Below the pieces are notes generated by a model, which saw nothing but the letters and a program-made list of their open reading frames with translations, was not told the origin of the DNA and did not search any database. Below, piece after piece: positions 24,201 to 30,798 of a DNA stretch of 64,000 nucleotides (position 1 is its first letter; each line of letters starts with the position of its first letter). Made by a program: the position numbers and the translations under genes. This DNA is from Yonghaparkia sp. Root332. Lineage in GTDB: Bacteria; Actinomycetota; Actinomycetes; Actinomycetales; Microbacteriaceae. The stretch lies in contig NZ_LMCX01000001.1 of NCBI RefSeq assembly GCF_001425665.1, positions 801,650 through 865,649 on the forward strand, in the 5' to 3' direction.

Positions 24201-25770
24201 GGAGCGCGCGGCCATCCCCGCACCGCGCCGCCCGTGGCTGCCGGATCTCCCGACGACGGTCGACGTGCTCGCGCTGCCGATGAGCGGCGACGCGAGCATC
24301 CCCCTCGGCATCGCCGACCTGCCCGACCGTCAGCTGCAGGAGCCCGTGTTCTTCTCCCCGGACACCGACGGCCACCTCCTCGTCTACGGCACCAGCGGCG
24401 CGGGCAAGTCGACGCTGCTCCGCTCGATGGCCCTCGCCGTCGGAGCCCGGCCCGATCGCGGCGCGGCCCACGTGTACGCGATCGACTTCGGGACGGGCTC
24501 GCTGCGCTCGCTCGAGACCCTGCCGCACGTCGGCGCGGTCGTCTCCGGGGAGGACGCGGAGCGGGTCCAGCGGCTCCTGCGCATGATCCGGTCGATGCTC
24601 GACGACCGCGCGCGACGATTCTCGGCGGTCAACGCCTCGACGCTGAGCGAGTACCGGGCCATCACCGGCGAGCCCGAGCCGCGCATCCTTCTCATCATCG
24701 ACGGGTTCGGCACCTTCAAGCAGGAGTGGGATGCGGGCGCCGCCCGCTCGCCGTTATACGCGATCTTCATGCGCGTGCTCGGCGAGGGCCGCCCGCTCGG
24801 CGTGCACGCCATCGCGACGGCCGATCGGTACGGGTCGGTGCCGACGGCGGTGAGCGCGAACGTCTCGCGGCGCATCGTGCTGCGCATGGCGGACGAGAAC
24901 TCCTACGGCATGCTCGGGGCGGCGAAGGATGTCCTGAGCGAGCGGAGCGCGCCCGGCCGGGCCGTGGTCGACGGCTTCGAGACCCAGCTCGCGTCGATCG
25001 GGGGCACGACGAACGTCGCCGAGCAGACCGCGGCCCTCGACCGGGCGGCCGAGCGGCTCGTCGCGACGGGCGCGGCGACGGCTCCCGGGATCGGCGCGCT
25101 GCCGACCCGCCTTCTCCCGTCCGAGCTGCCGGCGAGCATCGATGGTCAGCCGGTCATCGGCATCGCGGACGACTCGCTCGCCCCGCGGACCTTCGAGCCC
25201 ATCGGGTCGTTCGTCGTCGCGGGGCCTCCGCGCAGCGGGAAGACGACCGCGCTGCGCTGGCTCGTCCGCAGCGTCGCCGCGCTCGACCCGGACGCGGAGT
25301 TCTTCCACATCGGCGGTCGTCGTGCCGGTCTCCGCGATGAGCGGCCCTGGCGGCGCGCGGCCTCGAGCGTCGAGGACGTCCGCGCGCTCGCGAAGGAGCT
25401 CGCCCCGATCGTGGCGGACGAGTCGCTCTCGCGACGCATCGTGATCGTCGCCGAGAGCATCGCTGAGTACTCCGACACCGACGCCGAGCGGCCGCTCCGC
25501 GAGCTCCTGCAGGCGATCAACCGCAGCGAGCACGTGCTCTTCGGTGACGGCGATGTGAACCAGCTCTCCTCCGGTTTCGGTCTCGTCGGCGAGCTCAAGG
25601 CCGGCCGCCGGGGCATCGTCCTCAAGCCGGACACCTACGACGGCGAGGCGATCTTCAAGCTCGCGTTCCCGCGCGTCCAGCGCCACGAGTTCCCCGAGGG
25701 GCGGGGCATGCTCGTCGAGAACGGTCGCGCCGTGATCGTGCAGCTGCCGATCGTGGGCGAGGAGGCGTGA
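21274..25770 (+). CDS. eccC: EssC/EccC-type type VII secretion ATPase with FHA domain
   Basis: A 1498-residue FtsK/SpoIIIE-family ATPase, the motor of type VII (ESX) secretion. Order of parts: an N-terminal region of about 95 residues that may be ubiquitin-like; an FHA domain near 122-175 (VLGRSEG, SKRHARIE, DLNSANG); two membrane segments near 245-285; then three P-loop domains with Walker A GGTTGSGKS (residue 712), GTSGAGKS (1039) and GPPRSGKTT (1317). Domain 1 has FVDYKGG and LVIDEFAAL; domain 2 has LLIIDGFGTF. An FHA plus three ATPase modules in one chain is the firmicute EssC layout, while mycobacterial EccC lacks FHA. The symbol is by family. No EccB, EccD, EccE or mycosin gene is nearby. 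Confidence 0.92.
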   Translation: MKLKLSLQRQVDNHVDIVVTADSTATVADVAATIAAADPLAHHHARTPGAGVTLSVAPPVGGELAPLPADQLIGDAPIGSGFIARVVPDTAHARPRRGGAAAAVLRVHSGPDAGREFALAPGHSVLGRSEGADVLLGDPLVSKRHARIEVGQSVELVDLNSANGLVLDGGRLPRIRVQPHHRILIGDTEISIEPTASATASAPAVLERGGALLFNRSPRVELRYPGTEHAHPAIPSEADPRLFPWPMLVAPILLGLSLFALTNQPRALFIIAMTPLMMLGNFVGQRTQQGKKLQREIEIFEEQFDELEMRLAEEVEVERERRHAEAPAVADVYDESVRLGPLLWTRRPEHWNFLSLRLGVSTAPSRNTIGGRQDPKGIPSFVRRVDELRERHETIDDVPLIELLTNSGAIGIAGPQHLAADVVRGLAVQLFGLHAPNEIVTAAMVGRPWASELDWMKWLPHTSSPRSPFADHALADSPSAASALLNGLEEAILERLSGTPTRRGPLRTEETANALGSRVGESSSAASSIDGDLALVLFVSSDAPVDRPRLAQLIERGPDAGIYTIFLAPTVESLPATCRTFIDATDGLDSARVGYVRDGAAYEGVRVEGVSREYAEVFAKRIAPVIDASSHVPDASDLPRSVALLSLLGPDTAEQPEAVIERWRQNNSVLDRTRGPRPRLKRASTLTAFIGQSSPDAMTLDLRTQGPHALVGGTTGSGKSEFLQAWVLGMAAEYSPDRVTFLFVDYKGGSAFADCVDLPHCVGLVTDLSPHLVRRALTSLRAELHHREHLFNRKKAKDLIELEKRQDPDAPPALVLVIDEFAALASDVPEFVDGVVDIAQRGRSLGIHLIMATQRPAGVIKDNLRANTNLRIALRMADGSDSNDVVGDPVAGSFDPSIPGRGIAKTGPGRLVPFQSGYAGGWTSDEPERATVRVAELRFGATIVWEVDGDAESDTHEEDLGPNDQKRLVASIIGAAERAAIPAPRRPWLPDLPTTVDVLALPMSGDASIPLGIADLPDRQLQEPVFFSPDTDGHLLVYGTSGAGKSTLLRSMALAVGARPDRGAAHVYAIDFGTGSLRSLETLPHVGAVVSGEDAERVQRLLRMIRSMLDDRARRFSAVNASTLSEYRAITGEPEPRILLIIDGFGTFKQEWDAGAARSPLYAIFMRVLGEGRPLGVHAIATADRYGSVPTAVSANVSRRIVLRMADENSYGMLGAAKDVLSERSAPGRAVVDGFETQLASIGGTTNVAEQTAALDRAAERLVATGAATAPGIGALPTRLLPSELPASIDGQPVIGIADDSLAPRTFEPIGSFVVAGPPRSGKTTALRWLVRSVAALDPDAEFFHIGGRRAGLRDERPWRRAASSVEDVRALAKELAPIVADESLSRRIVIVAESIAEYSDTDAERPLRELLQAINRSEHVLFGDGDVNQLSSGFGLVGELKAGRRGIVLKPDTYDGEAIFKLAFPRVQRHEFPEGRGMLVENGRAVIVQLPIVGEEA

Positions 25771-25783
25771 GGGCTCCCGCTCT

Positions 25784-25797
25784 GGGGAGCGCTCCCC
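25784..25797. promoter_or_regulatory. Palindromic operator candidate, site B
   Basis: GGGGAGCGCTCCCC, identical to site A, lies 58 bases upstream of the small helical protein gene. TACCCT at 25823-25828 is a candidate -10; the palindrome centre would then lie near -45. Overlapping bases (GCTCCC at 25773 with GGGAGC at 25785) can also form a hairpin after the eccC stop. Confidence 0.6.
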
Positions 25798-25855
25798 ATC
25801 GCGCGGACGCGGGGGCTCTGTCTACCCTGAGGGGAACTCGAAGGAAGGGGCTCCG

Positions 25856-26167
25856 ATGAGCGGGCACGACATCGATCTGAACTATGAGCACCTGCTCGAG
25901 CTCGCCACCGGGCTCGAGGTCATCCTCACCGAGTTCCAGGACGCGGCCAGCGCCGCCGAGGCGGCCGAGTCCGCGATCGGCCGCCCGCACGATCGCGGCG
26001 AGCTGAAGAACGCGGTCGAGGACTTCGAGGAGAACTGGAACGACAACCGCGAGAAGATCGCGGAGAACCTCCAGGCCGTCCTCGACCACCTGAAGAACGT
26101 CATCGACGGGTTCAGTGAGACCGACGCCGCTCTCGCGGCCCCGGCCGACGCGCCGACCGCGTCGTAA
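25856..26167 (+). CDS. Small WXG100-like helical protein, putative type VII substrate
   Basis: A 103-residue acidic, wholly helical protein with no signal peptide. It has no classical WXG turn; instead F57-x3-W61-x3-R65 lies in the second helix region, a pattern seen in small ESX-associated actinobacterial proteins. Position directly after the ATPase gene, its own palindrome and ribosome site (GAAGGAAGGGG), and length near 100 residues support a secreted partner of the WXG100 kind. It may pair with the protein encoded at 29756 or act as chaperone for the large protein that follows 12 bases later. Assignment is by context and fold prediction, not sequence match. Confidence 0.65.
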   Translation: MSGHDIDLNYEHLLELATGLEVILTEFQDAASAAEAAESAIGRPHDRGELKNAVEDFEENWNDNREKIAENLQAVLDHLKNVIDGFSETDAALAAPADAPTAS

Positions 26168-26179
26168 CGAGGAGCGATC

Positions 26180-27553
26180 ATGGCATTCAGAGAGACGACC
26201 GGCGACTTCCTCCTCCGCTCCCCCGGGCAGCGCCGGTGCCTCACGGTCGAGGGCGACGCGCAGGCGATCATCGATGCGGGGATGCGCTACTCGCGTCTCG
26301 GCCAGCTGATGGAGAAGGCGGCGCGCGAGCTCGAGAGGATCGCGGACGGCGACAAGTCCTACCGGGCCCTCGCGCTCGACGAGATCCGCGAGTCGGCACG
26401 GACGGCAGCGCGCGATCTGGAGAAGGTCGCCCGGCGCTACACGACGAGCGACGGGTCGGTCGGCACCGGCCGAGCGCTGCTGAACTACGGGCAGGCGCTC
26501 GCGACCGTCCAGGGCATCGTCACGCCCGATCTGGTCGCGAGCATCTCCACGGCCGACACGGTCAGGAACCAGGCCAGCGCTCGACTCGACGAGGCCCGCG
26601 GCGAGGTCAGGGACCTCGAGACGACGCGCTTCTGGGAGGACGAGGCGACCGACGCCGAGAAGCAGCAGGCGGAGGCGGAGTTCGATGCGGCCGACGGGGC
26701 GTTCGACGACGCCGAGCAGGAGCTCACCGCCCTGTGGGGCACCTTCGACGGCGCCGTCAGCGTCTGGGAGGAGGCGTACGACACCGCCGTGAGCCGCATC
26801 ACGACGGCGATCGAGGTCTCCGACGTGAACGACTCGCGCTGGGACGACTTCCTCGACGGCCTCGCCGATCTGGCGGGCTTCGTCGGGCTCGTGCTCACGG
26901 TCGCGGCGATCATCGTGGGCGCGCCGTGGATGATCGCCGCGGCGGCGATCGCGGGTCTCATCGTCCTGGCCGCGCAGCTCATCCTGTACATGAACGGCTC
27001 CGGACGGGTGTCGACGATCGACCTCGCCCTCAGCGCGCTCGCCGTGATCCCCTTCGGGAAGGCGTTCGCCGGCGCCGTGCGCGCAGGCTCGGGCGCCGGG
27101 GCGGCCACGCGGGCCGCGCTGGGTCTCGGCGACGACTCCGCCCGCGCCATCGCGAGCGGCAGGAACGCCCTGACCCTCGACCTGCGCACCTGGCCGTCGC
27201 GCGCCTCGACCGCGGCCGCCGCGGGCAACCGCGCCTCCCGCTCGTCGACCGCCGGCGCGCTCGCCGACGACTTCATCGAATCCGCCGGCGCTCAGGGCCT
27301 TCCCCGCATGTGGGCGGCGATCCGGTCGGGAGGCTCGGCGACCGATGCGCAGCTCCTGCGCCTGACGAGCGGCATCCGCGGCGGCTCCTGGGCGGCCGGC
27401 GGCGAGGCGGGCCAGCGGTCGCTCAGCTGGGCGGCGTCGAACGCGACCGGCAGGGGCGACCAGGTCCTCAACGTGGTCAACGCCGGCGTCACCGCCTACC
27501 AGGCTCCCGAGACCGTCTCCTCGATGGCGGGCCGCACCGGGCGTCTCGATTGA
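26180..27553 (+). CDS. Putative type VII-secreted effector-like membrane protein
   Basis: A 457-residue protein not recognised by family. Residues 1-215 are predicted helical and coiled-coil rich (for example RLDEARGEVRDLETTRFWEDEATDAE). A strongly hydrophobic pair follows near 230-275 (GFVGLVLTVAAIIVGAPWMIAAAAIAGLIV region). The last 180 residues are low-complexity, rich in Ala, Gly, Ser and Arg. Long helical head plus hydrophobic middle is the layout of many large type VII substrates. No toxin domain or catalytic motif is visible at the C-terminus. The ATG follows GAGGAG. It sits between the small helical protein and two soluble unknowns, which may be its chaperones or immunity factors (inference). 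Confidence 0.6.
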   Translation: MAFRETTGDFLLRSPGQRRCLTVEGDAQAIIDAGMRYSRLGQLMEKAARELERIADGDKSYRALALDEIRESARTAARDLEKVARRYTTSDGSVGTGRALLNYGQALATVQGIVTPDLVASISTADTVRNQASARLDEARGEVRDLETTRFWEDEATDAEKQQAEAEFDAADGAFDDAEQELTALWGTFDGAVSVWEEAYDTAVSRITTAIEVSDVNDSRWDDFLDGLADLAGFVGLVLTVAAIIVGAPWMIAAAAIAGLIVLAAQLILYMNGSGRVSTIDLALSALAVIPFGKAFAGAVRAGSGAGAATRAALGLGDDSARAIASGRNALTLDLRTWPSRASTAAAAGNRASRSSTAGALADDFIESAGAQGLPRMWAAIRSGGSATDAQLLRLTSGIRGGSWAAGGEAGQRSLSWAASNATGRGDQVLNVVNAGVTAYQAPETVSSMAGRTGRLD

Positions 27554-28194
27554 GCGCCGAGCGGATGCCCGACCTGCGCTCCGAACTCGGCGTCGCGCCG
27601 CCGCCGGCGCGCTATCGCATCCTCTGCCCTCCCGGCTGGCGCCGCGTCAGCCCGGAGGAGCTCATCGGGGAGGAGGCGACGTCCCGCTTCCGAGCCGAGG
27701 CGGCCCGCGCGGGCCGTACCGATCTGCTGAGGGAGCTCGACACGATGCTCGACAGCGCGCGGACGGCGCTGCGGACGCACGGGGTCACCGAGGTGTACGT
27801 CGCCCCCTCCGATGAGGAGGGAGTGCGGCCCCCCGCCACCCTCAGCGTCGCTCCGCTCGCGCTGCCGGCGGGCACGACGCTCGAGCAGGCCCTCGCCCGC
27901 ATCGCGCGCGGGCGCCCCGTGATCGAGCTCGAGGGCGCGCGCGAGCGCCTCCACGTCATCGAGCACGAGCGGCGGCACGGCGACGCCGACGAGCTCGTCG
28001 AGCGGACGCTGCTGGCGATCGCTCCCGTCCCGGCCTCGGACGACCGACGCGCGATCGTGCTGACCTTCACCGCCCTCGGCGCGACCCGCGGCGGTTCGGC
28101 GGGGGCGGCCGAGGCCGAGGAGGAGGACGCGATCGAGACCCTGCTCGACATCGGCCGGATCATGCTCGTCACCTTCCGCTGGAGCCCGTCGTGA
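27550..28194 (+). CDS. Unrecognised soluble protein of the type VII-like locus
   Basis: A protein of 214 residues if started at the TTG that overlaps the previous stop (TTGA), or 209 if started at the ATG at 27565; neither has a strong ribosome site. I do not recognise the family. It is soluble, acidic, with alternating strands and helices: RYRILCPPGWRRVSPEE near the N-terminus, TEVYVAPS in the middle and ETLLDIGRIMLVTFRWSP at the end. A hydrophilic acidic loop (AEAEEEDA) precedes the last strand. It overlaps the next gene by four bases. Position suggests a chaperone, assembly or immunity role, which is only inference. Confidence 0.6.
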   Translation: MSAERMPDLRSELGVAPPPARYRILCPPGWRRVSPEELIGEEATSRFRAEAARAGRTDLLRELDTMLDSARTALRTHGVTEVYVAPSDEEGVRPPATLSVAPLALPAGTTLEQALARIARGRPVIELEGARERLHVIEHERRHGDADELVERTLLAIAPVPASDDRRAIVLTFTALGATRGGSAGAAEAEEEDAIETLLDIGRIMLVTFRWSPS

Positions 28195-28787
28195 GGATCT
28201 TCCCCGTCCACTTCGACGCCGACGTCTGGATCGCCGTGCCGGTCCGCTACCCCGACCGGCACGGCGCGACGCCCGCGGAGTGGGCGGACCGTGTCGCCGG
28301 CGAGCTCACGCGCGGCAGGCCTCTCGCGGCCGAGCAGGCGATCGAGATCGCGCCGCTGGCCCGAGCCGTCGCCGAGTTCGACCGCTCGGGCGTCTCCGCT
28401 CGGCTGTGGCACTACCCGATCGACGGGCGACCGGGCGGGTGGGTCGACATCGCCGCTGAGCGGGTCGCCGGCGGCGCGAGCGCGGCGTCGCTGATCCCCG
28501 AACCGAGAGGCGCCATCGTCGACCCCGTCACGGTGGATCTCATGATCGAACCCTTCGACTCGGTCGTCCGCCGACTGAGCCTGCGCGCGGTCGGCGGCGT
28601 CGATGCGGCGGACGACGCGGACGCCGGGGTCCTCGCCTCCGCGGAGTGGGTCGCGGTCCGCGACGACTGGGCGGTGCTCGCGCTGAGCGACGACGCCGAT
28701 CCCGCAGCTCTCAGCGCCCGCGTCGACGCCATCGAGGAGCTGCTCGCGGGCATCGAGCCGTGGGCGCACCAGGACGAGCTGGAGTGA
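28191..28787 (+). CDS. Unrecognised soluble protein of the type VII-like locus
   Basis: A 198-residue soluble protein, family not recognised. It opens with strands MRIFPVHFDADVWIAVPVRYP and has a later segment DPVTVDLMIEPFDSVVRRLSLRAV that resembles a beta-sheet edge; the acidic C-terminus ends WAHQDELE. The GTG start overlaps the previous stop (GTGA) and its own stop overlaps the next GTG, so three genes are translationally coupled. Its general fold pattern is similar to the protein before it, so the two may be distant relatives or form a pair. No enzymatic motif is seen. Confidence 0.6.
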   Translation: MRIFPVHFDADVWIAVPVRYPDRHGATPAEWADRVAGELTRGRPLAAEQAIEIAPLARAVAEFDRSGVSARLWHYPIDGRPGGWVDIAAERVAGGASAASLIPEPRGAIVDPVTVDLMIEPFDSVVRRLSLRAVGGVDAADDADAGVLASAEWVAVRDDWAVLALSDDADPAALSARVDAIEELLAGIEPWAHQDELE

Positions 28788-29659
28788 GCGAGCCCGATCG
28801 GGGCGCCGTCGCCTCCCTCGTCGATGCGATTCCGCGCGGCGGATCCCTCCGCGCTGCGGCCGACTCGCTGCACCTCGCCGCGCTCGCCGTCGTGGCGCGC
28901 GACGATGCGGAGGAGCTCCGGGCCGTCGCGATCGACGAGCACCGCCGCGAACGCGACCCCGCGGCCGGGACCGCCCGATCCGCACCTCCCGCGCTCTCGA
29001 TCGCGTCGAGCATCCTCGCCGCGGTCGCCATCGGCGTCGTCGCCGCGTGGCGGGGTGATCTCGTGATCGACGACGTGCGCACGGCTGCGCCGATCTCCGC
29101 CGCGACGGCCGCCCTCGCCCTGCTGCTCGCCGTGGTCGCCGAGGGCGACCGCGAGCGTCGACCGCCGGCCGACTACCCGCACGTCGGGGCCGCCCTGCAT
29201 GCGACGTGGGCCGCCGCCTGGCTCATCGCCGCCGTCCTGATCGCCGTTCGCGCGGGGGAGTCGCCCTTCGATTCCGCCGCTCTTCTCCCGCCGATCGTGA
29301 TTCTCGTCAGTGCCGCGCTCGCGTCCGCGTCGCTCGCTCTGGGGGCCCGGGCGCGCGACCGTCATCGCCGCGCGCGTCGAGCGGTCGTGCGAGCGACCGC
29401 ACCGCGTGCGCGCAGCGGCCCCGCCGATCTCGGGAGGGGCGTCGTCGCCGAGACTCGCGCCTCCGCCGTGCTCCTCGCGCTCAGCCCGGCCGACCGCGAC
29501 CGCCTCCTGGACCTGGAGCTCGCGGCCATCCGCGCGGTCGCCGATCGTGACGGGGCGGATGCGACCGAGGCGTCCCGGGCGGAGGTCGACGCCCGCCTGC
29601 GACTCGCGCGGCGCCCCCCGCTGCTCGGGCCGGCACCCGATCGGCGTCGGGGCCGGTGA
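28784..29659 (+). CDS. Membrane protein of the type VII-like locus
   Basis: A 291-residue integral membrane protein with about four hydrophobic segments: near residues 70-88 (ALSIASSILAAVAIGVVAA), 100-118 (PISAATAALALLLAVVA), 140-160 (AAWLIAAVLIAV) and 170-190 (LLPPIVILVSAALASAS). The N-terminal 65 residues and the last 90 are hydrophilic and charged. It does not match EccB, EccD or EccE by pattern but could serve as the missing membrane component. GTG start in a GTGA overlap. The family is unknown to me. Confidence 0.6.
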   Translation: MSEPDRGAVASLVDAIPRGGSLRAAADSLHLAALAVVARDDAEELRAVAIDEHRRERDPAAGTARSAPPALSIASSILAAVAIGVVAAWRGDLVIDDVRTAAPISAATAALALLLAVVAEGDRERRPPADYPHVGAALHATWAAAWLIAAVLIAVRAGESPFDSAALLPPIVILVSAALASASLALGARARDRHRRARRAVVRATAPRARSGPADLGRGVVAETRASAVLLALSPADRDRLLDLELAAIRAVADRDGADATEASRAEVDARLRLARRPPLLGPAPDRRRGR

Positions 29660-29661
29660 CT

Positions 29662-29705
29662 GGGGAGTCCTCCCCATTGAGGGATACCCAGCACCTCTCT
29701 AGCGT
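29662..29705 (+). promoter_or_regulatory. Operator candidate site C with -10 element
   Basis: GGGGAGTCCTCCCC (29662-29675) is the site A/B palindrome with a TC centre. TAGCGT at 29700-29705 fits TANNNT and lies 24 bases downstream, almost the same distance as in site B. It stands upstream of the WXG100 gene at 29756. Confidence 0.6.
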
Positions 29706-29755
29706 GGAGGAACATGGTTCGCAGGGGCGGGCCTCCCAGGAGAGGAAGGGCGATC

Positions 29756-30043
29756 ATGGCTGACTTCAAGGCCACGTACAGCGAGATGGAGCGCATGTCG
29801 ACGCGACTCGAGAGCGGCAAGGAGGACATCGCCGAGATCCTCCGCCGGCTCAAGACCGAGGTCGACTCGCTGCTCGGCAGCGACTTCGTCACCGAGCACG
29901 CCTCGGGGCGCTTCGGCGACGGCTACAGCGAGCTCACGAGCGGCCTCGAGGACGCGATCGACGGCATCCGCGAGATGGGCGAGTCGCTGCGCAAGATGAT
30001 GCAGGCGATCCAGGACACGGATCGGCAGCTCGCCGGCAACTGA
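29756..30043 (+). CDS. WXG100 family protein (EsxA-like)
   Basis: A 95-residue WXG100-type protein: a helical hairpin with heptad-like hydrophobics and a central turn, LLGSDFVTEHASGRFGDGY near residues 40-58. The Trp of the usual WXG motif is absent; Asp-Phe occupies the turn. Such proteins are small dimeric substrates of type VII secretion, exported without a cleaved signal. The ribosome site AGGAGAGGAAGGG is strong and the gene has its own promoter and terminator, fitting high expression. It closes the type VII-like locus. Confidence 0.82.
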   Translation: MADFKATYSEMERMSTRLESGKEDIAEILRRLKTEVDSLLGSDFVTEHASGRFGDGYSELTSGLEDAIDGIREMGESLRKMMQAIQDTDRQLAGN

Positions 30044-30082
30044 GCCGCATCGACCGCACCGGCCGCGCGCCGGGTGCGCCGC

Positions 30083-30116
30083 ACGACGGGGAGGGCATCG
30101 ATGCCCTCCCCGTCGT
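30083..30116 (+). terminator. Terminator after the WXG100 gene
   Basis: A 34-base perfect palindrome (17+17) centred on ATCGAT, with GGGGAGGG/CCCTCCCC arms. It lies 39 bases after the WXG100 stop and separates it from the pilin gene. Confidence 0.75.
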
Positions 30117-30214
30117 CGTGTCGGCGGAGAGGCCGCCGCCGCGCCCCCCGCTCTGGGTATGCCCATCTTCGCGCCGCTCCGCTTCACTCGAATGACCTCG
30201 ACCCGGAGGTCCTC

Positions 30215-30619
30215 ATGACCCGCATCCGTCCCGCCGATCGCGGCTTCACGCTCGTGGAGCTCGTCGTGATCGTCGCCGTCATCGGCCTCCTCGCCGCGAT
30301 CGCCGTCCCCGTGTACCTCGGGTACCAGGAGGAGGCGCGTGGCAGCGCGGTGCAGTCGGCCCTCGCCCACGCGAAGCTCGGGATCATCGTCGCGACCGCC
30401 GAGGAGGACCCGGTGAGCCTCGACGACGACCGGATCGCGGAGATCCTCGCCGCCCACGGCGACGCCGCGATCACGCTCGGCCGCACGGGCGACGCCGACG
30501 GCTGGTGCCTGTGGGGCGAGCACGTCGCGGTGACGAGCACCTGGGCGATCAGCGATTCCCGCGGCATCGTCGAGAACGGCACGTGCGCGCCGAGCGGAGT
30601 CCTCGTCCCGCCCGGCTGA
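30215..30619 (+). CDS. Type IV prepilin-like protein
   Basis: A 134-residue type IV pilin-like protein. A short basic leader (MTRIRPADRG) is followed by FTLVELVVIVAVIGLLAAIA, a class III prepilin segment with cleavage expected after Gly10 and the conserved Glu at mature position 5. The globular part has two Cys (WCLWG, NGTCAPS) able to form a C-terminal disulfide loop like the major pilin at 35749. GGAGG lies five bases before the ATG. It is set apart from the main pilin cluster, between the WXG100 terminator and pilB. It may be a minor pilin or an alternative major pilin. Confidence 0.88.
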   Translation: MTRIRPADRGFTLVELVVIVAVIGLLAAIAVPVYLGYQEEARGSAVQSALAHAKLGIIVATAEEDPVSLDDDRIAEILAAHGDAAITLGRTGDADGWCLWGEHVAVTSTWAISDSRGIVENGTCAPSGVLVPPG

Positions 30620-30691
30620 CTCGCCGTCACGCGGGTCCACGGTTCGGGCGATCGCTCGCGGGGCCCGTGTTGCTCGTGGGGGAGGAGTCGC

Positions 30692-30737
30692 GTCCCCGAA
30701 CGGGGGACTACTCACCAATGGGCGCGTGTCATAGCGT
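30692..30737 (+). promoter_or_regulatory. Promoter region of pilB with operator-like site D
   Basis: GGGGACTACTCACC (30703-30716) is a degenerate relative of sites A-C, and its left part also pairs with GTCCCC at 30692-30697. TAGCGT at 30732-30737 is a good -10, about 62 bases before the pilB GTG. The block CTACT-N4-AATGGGC recurs upstream of the major pilin gene. Confidence 0.45.
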
Positions 30738-30798
30738 CCCGGTGGGGGGCGGCAACGGTATTGGCGTCCCTGCGATCGCGCATGAGGGGGGAGCCGCA

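Noticed and set aside
20434..24528. A 1364-codon open frame opposite the type VII-like ATPase
   Set aside because: Antisense shadow; no domain recognised and the plus strand has clear Walker motifs.
20111..25797. True CebR sites controlling sugar genes
   Set aside because: The core matches but the outer bases differ and no sugar-utilisation genes are near; kept only as an alternative explanation.
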